NCBI GenBank assembly: GCA_945907755.1
Contig: CAMDTN010000003.1
Span: forward strand, 1-64,000
DNA: 64,000 bases
Reading direction: 5' to 3'
Source: Singulisphaera sp. GP187
Lineage (GTDB): Bacteria; Planctomycetota; GCA-002687715
The position numbers were made by a program, and so were the translations under genes. Under the pieces are notes generated by a model. It made no database searches. It was not told the origin of the DNA and saw only the letters and a program-made list of their open reading frames with translations. Below, in pieces: positions 33,262 through 41,426 of the stretch. Positions within the stretch are counted from its first letter, which is position 1. Every line of letters begins with the position of its first letter.

Positions 33262-34044
33262 ATGCGCAGCTTCGCCGTTTCAAGCGTCTTGTTGGTGCTC
33301 TGTGCCCTCGGCGCCGGGTGCTCGCCCGATGTGAAGGGCTTGGATGCCGCGGCGTTGTCTGCCGCTTTGGAAATCGCCAAGTCTGAAGTCTCGCTGAGCG
33401 AACGCCTTGCAGCCTGTGACCGCGTGCTGACGATCACGGGCTGCACCGCAGCAGTGCCCGTCGCCGGCCGCATCCCCATGCTGGTTGCCCTCGGCATCAA
33501 GGGCTGGTTGCGCGAACAGGCTGGCGAGGTGCAAGGTGCTTCAGAGTGCCGCAAGAAACACCGCGAATTGGCGCGGGAATTGGTGCATGAGTACCCTAGC
33601 GACAGCGACTGCCGCTCTCACGCGGCGCAGTTGCATGCCCAAGATGGCGACTACGACGCGGCGTGGGGCTTGTTATTGGCGGCGGCAACGCCGAAGGATG
33701 CGGCAGCCCAAGAAACCTTGCTGAAGGGGGCCTCGTTAGTTCATGCGCTTCACTATGAGCGCGGCGAAACGGCGCTGGAATTGAAGTCCCTTCGGCCTTA
33801 CGCCGAGGTGGTGCAGCGCATGCGTGTGGCGCGCACTGCAGCGGAGCCAGGAAGTTCGCGAATTCTGGATTTGCTCGCTCAGGAATGTGCGTTGCGGGCG
33901 CGAGCGGGCGAGCGCGGAGCTGGGCTGGCCTTGCTCGCGGAAGCGGAGCGGATGGCCCCAGCCAGCCTTGCCGTTGTGCGCATGCGTGACACCCTCGCGT
34001 TGCCGCAGCAAGGTGGAGAGACCACGCCACCGCCTCAGAAATAG
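33262..34044 (+). CDS. Lipoprotein of unknown function, TPR-like
   Basis: 260 residues. The signal MRSFAVSSVLLVLCALGAGC has a clear lipobox (LGAGC), so it should be anchored to a membrane. The mature part is helical and Ala/Glu-rich with TPR-like stretches (RSHAAQLHAQDGDYDAAWGLLL; LLALAEAERMAP-type helix near the end). No enzyme motif was seen. The ATG at 33262 fits the signal peptide; the frame before it is not coding-like. It diverges from the surA-like gene and precedes the ferredoxin-like gene by 36 bases. Confidence 0.65.
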   Translation: MRSFAVSSVLLVLCALGAGCSPDVKGLDAAALSAALEIAKSEVSLSERLAACDRVLTITGCTAAVPVAGRIPMLVALGIKGWLREQAGEVQGASECRKKHRELARELVHEYPSDSDCRSHAAQLHAQDGDYDAAWGLLLAAATPKDAAAQETLLKGASLVHALHYERGETALELKSLRPYAEVVQRMRVARTAAEPGSSRILDLLAQECALRARAGERGAGLALLAEAERMAPASLAVVRMRDTLALPQQGGETTPPPQK

Positions 34045-34080
34045 GCCGCGTCTTATCACACCCAAAACACTGGCCCAGCT

Positions 34081-34659
34081 ATGATTCCGCCCATGCACTC
34101 GCACTTAGGGAATCCGTCGCCGCCGGGACCTGAGATTGTTCTCCTCGACCTCAATGCGCAGTTGTTGAGCGCGCCCGCGAAGGCTAGCCCCGGCGCGGTG
34201 TTGGTAGCGCTGGTGCATCTGCAACTGCGAGGCGTTGCACTGGACCAAGCAACTTGCAGCGCACTTGCGGCGTGGCTGGGCGTGGATGCCGTCCATGTGG
34301 CTGCCACTGCTGAGTGGTTGGATCAATTGGTGAATCGTGCGCGCAGTGGGGAAGTGCACACTGAATGCCACGGCACGAACTGCGCACTCAACGGCAGCGA
34401 GCAGATGTCGGCTGCGATGACTCTGCTCCTGCAGCACCATGGCATTCAGTCACGGCCAGTCAAAGTGCACTGTCTGAACCAGTGCGATCACGGCGCCACT
34501 CTGCGCTCCGGTGAGGTGTTCTTCTTGGCGAGCGAGCAGCAGTGCCGTGTGGACGAGCGCCCGTGGCGCGACGCATCTGGTGAGCGCCCGTGGCGCGACG
34601 CAGGCGACAAGCGCCCGTGGCGCGACGCAGGCGACGAGCGCCCGCTTAGCGGGGCTTAG
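34081..34659 (+). CDS. Thioredoxin-like 2Fe-2S ferredoxin (NuoE type) with repeated tail
   Basis: 192 residues from the ATG at 34081 (34093 also possible). The thioredoxin-like ferredoxin domain has four Cys ligands, C96-x4-C101 and C131-x3-C135, in ECHGTNCALNG and HCLNQCDHGA, the NuoE/HydA-subunit pattern. It should bind one 2Fe-2S cluster. No complex I or hydrogenase genes are adjacent, so it probably works alone or with a distant partner. The last 34 residues are three copies of a nonapeptide like ERPWRDAGD made by a 27-base DNA repeat, unusual for the family and probably an expansion at the 3' end. Confidence 0.7.
   Translation: MIPPMHSHLGNPSPPGPEIVLLDLNAQLLSAPAKASPGAVLVALVHLQLRGVALDQATCSALAAWLGVDAVHVAATAEWLDQLVNRARSGEVHTECHGTNCALNGSEQMSAAMTLLLQHHGIQSRPVKVHCLNQCDHGATLRSGEVFFLASEQQCRVDERPWRDASGERPWRDAGDKRPWRDAGDERPLSGA
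34555..34646 (+). repeat. 27-base tandem repeat, three copies and a partial fourth
   Basis: Copies begin at 34555, 34582 and 34609, with a partial copy from 34636. The unit gagcgcccgtggcgcgacgc plus seven bases is nine codons, so the reading frame is kept. The partial copy runs into CCGCTTAGCGGGG, which forms a small stem next to the stop codon. Confidence 0.85.
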
Positions 34660-34738
34660 GCTCACGCAACTGGGTTTTGCTCGCTATTGATGTGCATTTT
34701 TCATGCTGTTTTCATTAGCCGTGGCTACCTGCGCCGGA

Positions 34739-34820
34739 GTGCAGGATTTCTGAACCCACCCCCGCTGGCCGGTCGATAGATCCTGCACAGCAACCCCACC
34801 ACGATGCGACCATCGTGGTG
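34739..34820. promoter_or_regulatory. Two inverted repeats before the rightward membrane-anchored gene
   Basis: GTGCAGGAT (34739-34747) and ATCCTGCAC (34780-34788) are perfect 9-base arms spaced by 32 bases. CACCACGATG (34797-34806) and CATCGTGGTG (34811-34820) are perfect 10-base arms around a 4-base loop, 22 bases before the next start. Neither has a T-run. They may be operators or leader hairpins. Confidence 0.4.
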
Positions 34821-34842
34821 CTTGCGCCGAGGTGCCTAAGAA

Positions 34843-36084
34843 ATGTTCGATCAAGAGCCAACAGCCCCGAGGCGCGTCCTCATGGCCACAGTGCTGATGC
34901 TTGTGCTTGCGGGCGGCATCTTCCTTCTTTCGGGGGTCCCTAGTGGCAACCCGCCGCCGCCTAACCCTCCGCCTCAGAATCCGCTGCCGCCATCACCGCC
35001 AGGCGTCCTGCCGCCGTTGCCTACCGGGATGAGCGCACCACTCAGCAATTCTGTGCAGCTCACAGGCAATGTGCATGTGGGCGAGCTAATGACCTTCAAG
35101 CTCGCCGCGCGCCCTGGTGTCGGCATCTGGACGGTCGTGTCCAGCAACAGCGGGCCTTCGATCATCGGGCCGTGGCAAGTGGCGGTGTCGCCAGATTGGT
35201 CGTTGCTCTTCGCGGGGCTGACAACCAACAGCGCCGATTCCGTCAGCGTCATGATTCCTATTCCTCCGATTCCAGCGTTGCACAACGCAGAGTTCATGAT
35301 GCAGTCGTTGGTGTTCGACCCGGGCTCCTATGAGTTCGCGTGGACTAACGCCGCGCTGCACCGCATCACCAACGTCAACCCGAGTAGCCGCAATGTGCTC
35401 GTGCTGCGCCAGACCGTGGGCAACAACGAAGCGCAGTTTTCTGCGCTGCAAGCCACACTGTTTGCTCAGAACCTCATTGCCGGCGGCAACATCGTGACAA
35501 TGGTGGACGATGTTCTACCGCTGGACCTCGTGGCTTATGACTGCATTCTCGATTGCCGTTTCACCACCGTGCCGCAGGTTTCAGAGAAGCTCCTCTTCAA
35601 GGCCTTCTTGCAGCAGTACGGTGGCGTGTTCTTGCTGTCGGGGCCCTACGCAGGTTCGCCTGCAGGCCAACAACGCCGTGCTTGGATTCGCGATTTCCTC
35701 GCGATGCACTTAGGCATTGGCGTGTGGATCGGCAGCGGATTCAACAACTCGAACAACACAGTGGAGCATGTGAGCCCTATGGCGCCAGTGCGATTGCTGA
35801 GCATGCCGTCGTTTGTGTTGGGAACGACTTACGAAGTGACCAACGAAGGCGGCACCTTTGGCACTCTCGCAGCCTTCAACGCGGGCGAGCCGTGGATTGT
35901 CGCCACCAGTGGCAACTTGCAGGTGTACGGTGCGCTGTTCACGCCGCAGCAAATGCCCGGCGTGCATGCGGCCGGCTCTGTCGCGGTGCTGCTGAATGGG
36001 CATGCGGAAGCGCTTGCGAGCAGCGTCAGCAATCCGAACGCGAACGAGGTCCTTGGCAATCTGCCGTGGGCCCTCGATCACTGA
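34843..36084 (+). CDS. Membrane-anchored protein with Pro-rich linker, function unknown
   Basis: 413 residues. One N-terminal helix (about 14-31, MATVLMLVLAGGIFLLSG) and no clear cleavage site point to an anchored protein. Residues 36-60 are very Pro-rich (NPPPPNPPPQNPLPPSPPG), a wall-spanning or spacer type linker. The outer part starts with a beta-rich domain (about 65-180) and continues with an alpha/beta part (about 184-413) containing VLVLRQTVGNNEAQ, VAYDCILDCRF and GGVFLLSGPYAG. The layout of that part recalls glutamine-amidotransferase-like folds, but no catalytic Cys-His pair was found. No family assigned. Confidence 0.6.
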   Translation: MFDQEPTAPRRVLMATVLMLVLAGGIFLLSGVPSGNPPPPNPPPQNPLPPSPPGVLPPLPTGMSAPLSNSVQLTGNVHVGELMTFKLAARPGVGIWTVVSSNSGPSIIGPWQVAVSPDWSLLFAGLTTNSADSVSVMIPIPPIPALHNAEFMMQSLVFDPGSYEFAWTNAALHRITNVNPSSRNVLVLRQTVGNNEAQFSALQATLFAQNLIAGGNIVTMVDDVLPLDLVAYDCILDCRFTTVPQVSEKLLFKAFLQQYGGVFLLSGPYAGSPAGQQRRAWIRDFLAMHLGIGVWIGSGFNNSNNTVEHVSPMAPVRLLSMPSFVLGTTYEVTNEGGTFGTLAAFNAGEPWIVATSGNLQVYGALFTPQQMPGVHAAGSVAVLLNGHAEALASSVSNPNANEVLGNLPWALDH

Positions 36085-36120
36085 CACGGCTTCGATATGA
36101 GTCCGTAGCGGCGCGCCGAC

Positions 36121-37749
36121 TCACTTCTTCGTGGGCACGAGCTTGCCGTCGAGGATGCGGCCTTCTTTTTTGGCTTTGCCGAGTTCGTCGATCATGCTGA
36201 GGAACTCTTTTTCCAGCGCCGCGATGCCGTACTTGCCGAAGACGCCTTCGAAGGTGGAGCGTCCGCTCTTGCCTTCGAATTCCGCTTTCACGTAGCGGAT
36301 GAACTCTTCGCGGTACTTGCCGTCTTGCCAGTTGGCTAACAGGTAGCACAGGCCCCAGCCTTGGGCATAGGCGTTCATCACCACATCAGACTTCTGTGGA
36401 TTGTCTTTGTCCTTCACATAATTGAAACGGCGGTACTCCAACAGTTCCGCCAAGGGGAACAGGCTGCCGCGTTCCTTCGCCTTCACGAGGCTCTCGATGC
36501 GCTCAGGATTGAGATTGCCGGGGATGTAGCGCCAGCGCTTTTCGGCGCCGTCCCATTCACGCGCGTGGCCGCCGAAGTAGTCGGCGAGGCCTTCAGAAAA
36601 CCACAGCGCTTGGCGCATGCCTTTGTCCGAGCCAGTGGTTTTCATGGCCGCTTCCACCAGTTGATGCGTGCCTTCGTGGAACAGCGTTTCGCGCTCGGCT
36701 TCGGTGCGCGACTTGTAAACCACGAGGCGATTGCTCCATGGTTCGTAGTGGCCGCCAGAAGTGATCGGGGCGAAGGGGTCGCTGCGGCGGCAGTATTTCG
36801 TGTACTCACCGTTGTCGCGCAAGATCAACACAGGGATCGGCCCGCGCGGCGGCGTGGCGCCGGTTTCGCGAGCCAGCATGGGATAGAAGGTGGCTTGCAG
36901 CGAATGCAGGACATCGCCCCAGTCTTCGGCGATCTTGTTTTCCATGCCTGCGGCGTCGCGCTGCACCATCAACACGTAGGGCTTTGTGGGAAAGATCATG
37001 AACGCATCACCGCTGACGCCCTTGCGCAGAAAATTGACCTTGCCGCTCTCGATGTCACCGATGATGTCGCTGCCCATGGAAATCGCGTCGCGCTGGAACG
37101 GATCGCTGGCGCGTTCGCGTGCCGCAGCGCGCACGCCTTCGGCCTTGTTCGTCAGCCGCTTCCATTCCGAGGCCGCAGTGCCGCGCGCAGACATCCATGT
37201 GCGGCGCGCCTTGCCATCCAGCGCGGCTGCCAACACTTCGTCGTGCGCAATTTCGAGATCGCCCTTCAGGTCGTCGCCGATGTCTTTGTCGGCTTTGGCG
37301 GCAACCAGCCATTCTGGGTCGAAGAGCACATGGCCCAACTGAGTGTGCGCGCGAGCGTGTTCTTTGTCGGCCTTCAACACATGCCCCCAAGCGCGGCGGG
37401 CTTGCTCGCGGGCGGGCTCTTCAGCGGAGGTGCCTTTCAGCGAATCCGCTTTGCGCTCGTACATCTCTGCCAATTCGCTCCAGGCCGCAGCAGTGTTTTC
37501 TTGTTGCGCCTTTGCGGTCGCCACTTCGTACGGGTCCGCAGGTTTGGCGGGGGCTATTTCTGCGGACTGCGTTGCCTTGGCGGTGGCTTCATTAGCTCTG
37601 GCGCTCTTGGCCGCAGCCTCGTCGGACGACTTGCCACAAGCGACCATGGCCAGCAGCAACAGAAGGACGCAAGTGCGGAGAACCCAGCTATGTCGCTGCG
37701 TGGTGGCAAGAAGGGGTCGGGCACAGGCAACAGATGCGGTCTTGGACAT
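36121..37749 (-). CDS. DUF1570 zinc metallopeptidase, lipoprotein
   Basis: 542 residues. The lipoprotein signal ends LLLLLAMVAC, followed by an Ala/Lys/Glu-rich linker and helices. The C-terminal half has the zinc motif H358-E-G-T-H362 in LFHEGTHQLVE and a downstream WFSEGLADYFGG, where the Glu is the likely third ligand, matching DUF1570 peptidases that are common in Planctomycetota. It should cut proteins outside the inner membrane. The ATG at 37749 has GGAG 8 bases before it; six residues more would be possible from 37767. Confidence 0.8.
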   Translation of the reverse strand: MSKTASVACARPLLATTQRHSWVLRTCVLLLLLAMVACGKSSDEAAAKSARANEATAKATQSAEIAPAKPADPYEVATAKAQQENTAAAWSELAEMYERKADSLKGTSAEEPAREQARRAWGHVLKADKEHARAHTQLGHVLFDPEWLVAAKADKDIGDDLKGDLEIAHDEVLAAALDGKARRTWMSARGTAASEWKRLTNKAEGVRAAARERASDPFQRDAISMGSDIIGDIESGKVNFLRKGVSGDAFMIFPTKPYVLMVQRDAAGMENKIAEDWGDVLHSLQATFYPMLARETGATPPRGPIPVLILRDNGEYTKYCRRSDPFAPITSGGHYEPWSNRLVVYKSRTEAERETLFHEGTHQLVEAAMKTTGSDKGMRQALWFSEGLADYFGGHAREWDGAEKRWRYIPGNLNPERIESLVKAKERGSLFPLAELLEYRRFNYVKDKDNPQKSDVVMNAYAQGWGLCYLLANWQDGKYREEFIRYVKAEFEGKSGRSTFEGVFGKYGIAALEKEFLSMIDELGKAKKEGRILDGKLVPTKK

Positions 37750-37869
37750 GGCGGGAGCTCCACACACAGGGGCCTTGAGAGCCGCAAGTGTACCGTCTGA
37801 ATTCGTGATTCACGCGCGCAGCGCTATGCTGTTCGCGCAGCGCGCGGCCTCTGAGCTTGCTTGCCGCGA

Positions 37870-39168
37870 ATGATGCCTCGGTTGCCTACTTCAAGAACTA
37901 AATCCAGTTCAAGCCCTCGCCAGAGGCGCCACCGGGCGGCCGTCCGAGCGCCAGCGCAGCGCAGCGCAGTGCGGCGGCCTTTAGTGCCACAGCCCCTGCG
38001 GGTGAAACCCGGTGCTCCCTTCAACGCGGCCGCGCTGAACTCCGACGCCGTGAAAGTTGTGCGGCGGCTCTTGGAATTTGGCCACGAGGCTTACTTCGTC
38101 GGTGGCTGCGTGCGCGACATGTTGTTGGGGCTGACTCCGAAAGACTTCGATATCGCAACTGCAGCGACGCCACGCCAGATCAAGCGCCTGTTCCGCAACA
38201 GTCGCGTCATCGGGCGGCGCTTCCGGCTGGTGCATGTGGTCTTTGGTGCGCACATTTTGGAAGTCAGCACATTCAGAGCCCTGACACCGCCACGGCCCGT
38301 TGGTACAGATCCGCTCATTCGTGAAGACAACGAGTGGGGCACCGCATCCGAGGATGCACTGCGTCGCGACTTCACGGCGAACGGTCTGTTCTATGACATC
38401 GCTTCCGGCGAAGTCATCGACTATGTCAATGGACTACGCGACTTAGATCGTCGGCGTATCGAGACCATCGGCGATCCGTGGGAGCGTTTCCGTGAAGACC
38501 CAGTGCGCATGCTGCGCGCCACCAAGTTTGCCGGGCGCCTTGGGCTGCATCTTGCCGACGATGTCTACCAAGCCATGGTCGATTGCGCGGAAGACATGCG
38601 CAAGACTTCCGGGCCCCGCGTGCACGAAGAGATTTTGCGCGTGACCGAGCGCGGTGGCGCAACGCTTGCCGTGAGCTTGCTTGAAAAGACCGGGTTGCTG
38701 TCGGTGATTTTGCCGGAGGTCGAAGCCTCGCTGCGCGCCGAGTGGGCTCGGGGTATCACGCCCGCCGCTTGGGGCCGATTCGCCGCTCTGGATAGGCGCG
38801 CGCGAGCGGGCGAGGACATGCCGCCGGTTGTGCGCCTTGCCGTGTTGTTGGGCACATTGGTTGAGCCGTTCTGCACAGACCTCTCTCTTGAACTCACACC
38901 AGGGCAGGCCATGGCTGACATCGAAAACGCACTGGCTCCTACGCTGCAACGCTTGCACATGGCGCGTCGCGATGTGTGGAAGCTGAAGCAGCTTTATTTC
39001 GCACAGCGTCGACTGATGGCGCCGCCTGATGTGCGTCGCAAACCACCTGCGCATGCCTTCGCACGCCGCGAGTACTTCCACGAAGCGCTGATCTACATGC
39101 AGCTCACGGCCGAAGCTACTGGGCAGTTCGTGCCAGAAGCCGAAGCGTGGTCTCGGGTTCGGGCGTAG
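37870..39168 (+). CDS. pcnB: Class II nucleotidyltransferase: poly(A) polymerase or CCA-adding enzyme
   Basis: 432 residues. The head domain has G78-G79-CVRD and D92-F-D94, the catalytic class II pattern (GGxVRD...DxD), then EDALRRDFTANGLFYD and DPVRMLRATKFAGRLG, typical of PcnB/Cca. The basic N-terminal extension (1-45, many Arg/Ser) is typical of PcnB. The poly(A) polymerase reading is preferred but CCA addition cannot be ruled out from sequence alone. Its stop and the stop of the convergent glycosyltransferase are one base apart. Confidence 0.8.
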   Translation: MMPRLPTSRTKSSSSPRQRRHRAAVRAPAQRSAVRRPLVPQPLRVKPGAPFNAAALNSDAVKVVRRLLEFGHEAYFVGGCVRDMLLGLTPKDFDIATAATPRQIKRLFRNSRVIGRRFRLVHVVFGAHILEVSTFRALTPPRPVGTDPLIREDNEWGTASEDALRRDFTANGLFYDIASGEVIDYVNGLRDLDRRRIETIGDPWERFREDPVRMLRATKFAGRLGLHLADDVYQAMVDCAEDMRKTSGPRVHEEILRVTERGGATLAVSLLEKTGLLSVILPEVEASLRAEWARGITPAAWGRFAALDRRARAGEDMPPVVRLAVLLGTLVEPFCTDLSLELTPGQAMADIENALAPTLQRLHMARRDVWKLKQLYFAQRRLMAPPDVRRKPPAHAFARREYFHEALIYMQLTAEATGQFVPEAEAWSRVRA

Positions 39169-39169
39169 C

Positions 39170-40675
39170 TCAAACCGTCGCGGAAACGCTGCGCAAGTTG
39201 TCCATCATGCGTTGGCGCTCTGCAGCGGCCACATGCTGCAACAAGGTCAGCACGCTGCTGCCTTCCAGCTCTTCAACTACGGCCAAGCCTGCAACGCAGC
39301 GCGGGTCTGTGGGGCATAACGCAAAGGCCTCGCGGGCAGCATCGGTCCGTTGTAGGTGCAGCCAGCATTCGCCTAAGAGCGCAGCCGCCGATGCTTTGTC
39401 TGCAAGCAGTGTGGCGGCCCGGTTGCACCAGTCCACAGACTTCGAAAACAGTTTCGCGCGGAACAAGACGAGTGCGCCACACAGCCACGCGTCACCGTTG
39501 TCGGGGTTTTTCGCGAGGGCATCCATGGCGAAGCTGACGGCTGTGCGCAGGTCGCCTTGGGCTAGGGCTGCGTCGGCCGCGGCGCGCATGGCGTCGGGGT
39601 CCGTCGCGTCTGCTGCGAGCGCCTCTCGTGCGCGCACCAACGCTTCAGGCGCGCGCCCCAGCATGATCAACGCGCGCGCTTCGCCTACTTTGGCCAGCAA
39701 GCCGCTGACGCGGGCCGTTGCCGGGATCAGCATGGCTTTGTTCTTGTGCGTGGCGCACGCACGGAAGGCTTGCAGCGCAGCAGCGGCATCGTTCACGCTG
39801 AGGCACTGTTGCCCCCGCGCATAGGCGAGATGCCCGGTTTGGCGGCAGTTGCGTTCACCAAAGTCGAGTGTTGCTGCTGCTCCAACTGAGTTGCCGCAGC
39901 GCAGTTGGCCCAGAGCAAGCAACGCACACACTTCGCCGGCGAAAGTCAGTTCGTGGCAATCCGCAGGAGGCAGTTGTTTCAGAGTTGTTAGTGAGCGTTG
40001 CAGCAATTCCATGGCACGTGGGAAGGTCGCCTCGTTGCTGCGCAAAGAATCGCCAAACTTGTAAAGCACATAGGGGTCTTCGGGAGTGTCCGCCAATTGC
40101 GCTTCAAAAATGCGATCGTTGCGTGCGCGCTTGCCTTTGGATTCCATGACTGCAGTGCAGTAGCCGTCGTGGCGGATCTCTCCGCTCAGAGTCTCGAAGA
40201 CAAGGCCTTCTGCTTTCGCTATGCGGATAGCGTCGGGCAGAAGTTGCTCATGCAGGCGATAGCGCCAGCGGATGTCTTTGCGGCGGCGTACCGCGCGGAA
40301 CAACAACGTGATGATCTTGGGTGCGCCATCGCCTTCGTCGCGTAGCGGGATGTAAGCGCCTAGAGTGCGCTTGCGCTGCAGCATGCGGCGCAGTTCTGTG
40401 CCCGCGCCTTTGCTCAGCACTTCGTCGGCGTCCAAGAACAGCAACCAGTCCCCGCTGGCGGCATCGATAGAAGCGTTGCGTGCAGCGGCGAAATCGTCGC
40501 ACCATGGGAAATTGACAATGCGCGCTCCGAAAGAACGCGCGATGGCAACGGTGTCATCGCGTGAGCCTGTGTCCACCACGACGATCTCGTCCACGAACGG
40601 CTTGGCTGCAGCAAGGCAGCGCGCTATGCGCTCTTGCTCGTCACGCACAATCATGCACAAGGACAGTCGTGGCAT
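39170..40675 (-). CDS. Family 2 glycosyltransferase fused to TPR helices
   Basis: 501 residues. The GT2 domain (1-210) starts MPRLSLCMIVRDEQERI and has VVVDTGSRDDT (34-42) and the metal-binding D82-A-D84-E, then RYRLHEQL. The C-terminal half (about 215-480) is TPR-like. It lies 2 bases behind the putative flagellar chaperone and is the last gene of the flagellin arm. The place suggests a flagellin or envelope glycan job; similar GT-TPR proteins modify flagellin in some bacteria. The start ATG at 40675 is the conserved family start. Confidence 0.8.
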   Translation of the reverse strand: MPRLSLCMIVRDEQERIARCLAAAKPFVDEIVVVDTGSRDDTVAIARSFGARIVNFPWCDDFAAARNASIDAASGDWLLFLDADEVLSKGAGTELRRMLQRKRTLGAYIPLRDEGDGAPKIITLLFRAVRRRKDIRWRYRLHEQLLPDAIRIAKAEGLVFETLSGEIRHDGYCTAVMESKGKRARNDRIFEAQLADTPEDPYVLYKFGDSLRSNEATFPRAMELLQRSLTTLKQLPPADCHELTFAGEVCALLALGQLRCGNSVGAAATLDFGERNCRQTGHLAYARGQQCLSVNDAAAALQAFRACATHKNKAMLIPATARVSGLLAKVGEARALIMLGRAPEALVRAREALAADATDPDAMRAAADAALAQGDLRTAVSFAMDALAKNPDNGDAWLCGALVLFRAKLFSKSVDWCNRAATLLADKASAAALLGECWLHLQRTDAAREAFALCPTDPRCVAGLAVVEELEGSSVLTLLQHVAAAERQRMMDNLRSVSATV

Positions 40676-40677
40676 TT

Positions 40678-41055
40678 TCAGCTGGAGCGGTTCACATGCG
40701 CCGCGTCGGAATCGGTGCCGTGCAACCGCAGCCCTCGGAAGCGTCCGCGAGTGCTGCGCAACAGCGCCAACTCGCGTGCAGTTTCTGTCGCCAAGGCCTG
40801 CACTTCCGTGCGCACGCGCTCTTGTAGGCCGCTGATTTCGAGCAGTAAACGCTGCGCCTCCGCGTCGTCCGCATGAGCTTTCATCTCTGGAGCCAGCGCA
40901 GCCACAAGGGCTTCGCTCTCGCCGCAATATCGCTGCATGCGTTCGAGGTCGCTGTCTGCTGCGGCAGCCAGCACTAAGCGCGACAGGTCACGCAGGCGGG
41001 CTAGTTGCGTCCAGAGCGCCGTGGGGGTTTCAAACCGCGTGGTCGAGGATTGCAT
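40678..41055 (-). CDS. Small helical protein, possible flagellar export chaperone (FlgN/FliT-like)
   Basis: 125 residues, almost wholly helical with heptad-like Leu spacing (LWTQLARLRDLSRLVLAAA, EISGLQERVRTEVQALATETARELALLR). No signal peptide. It overlaps fliS by 26 bases and precedes the glycosyltransferase. Helical size and place between fliS and other late flagellar genes fit FlgN or FliT type chaperones, which guard hook-associated proteins or FliD before export. Sequence alone does not prove it. Confidence 0.5.
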   Translation of the reverse strand: MQSSTTRFETPTALWTQLARLRDLSRLVLAAAADSDLERMQRYCGESEALVAALAPEMKAHADDAEAQRLLLEISGLQERVRTEVQALATETARELALLRSTRGRFRGLRLHGTDSDAAHVNRSS

Positions 41056-41410
41056 CCCACCCCTCCTTCAGCGTTTGCACCACTTTGCGCGCTTCGGCAA
41101 CGCGCTCTGGCGAGCGAGTGCGAGTGGCTTCCAGCAGCCGCTCTTGCACGAAGACATACAGGCGCTCCAATTCTGTGGCCACAGGCTCACCATTCTCGTG
41201 ATCCAGTGAAGTGCGCAGTTCGCTGATGATGGCGAAGGAGCGTGACAGGGATTGCCCAGCGCTCGCATCACCTTTGCCATACTGCTGCGCAGCTTGGTCC
41301 ATGAAGCGCAGAGCGCCTTCATAGAGCAACACCACCAGTTTTTCACGCGACGCGGTGAGCACCGCGTTGCGGCGGTAGGCTCCCGCCGCGTTTTGCACGA
41401 AGGTTGACAT
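41030..41410 (-). CDS. fliS: Flagellin export chaperone FliS
   Basis: 126 residues of four helices. The N-terminus AAGAYRRNAVLTASREKLVVLLYEGALRFMDQA is the FliS signature, and the C-terminal helices follow (SELRTSLD, ELERLYVFVQERLLEA). FliS binds the flagellin C-terminus in the cytosol and stops early polymerisation. It is 16 bases after fliD on the same strand, downstream of the flagellin gene, the normal order fliC-fliD-fliS. Confidence 0.93.
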   Translation of the reverse strand: MSTFVQNAAGAYRRNAVLTASREKLVVLLYEGALRFMDQAAQQYGKGDASAGQSLSRSFAIISELRTSLDHENGEPVATELERLYVFVQERLLEATRTRSPERVAEARKVVQTLKEGWDAILDHAV

Positions 41411-41426
41411 TCGGCCTCAGTCTCCT

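Noticed and set aside
36361..37800. 479-codon rightward frame over the DUF1570 gene
   Set aside because: The minus-strand frame has the HEGTH zinc motif and a lipobox; the plus frame has nothing.
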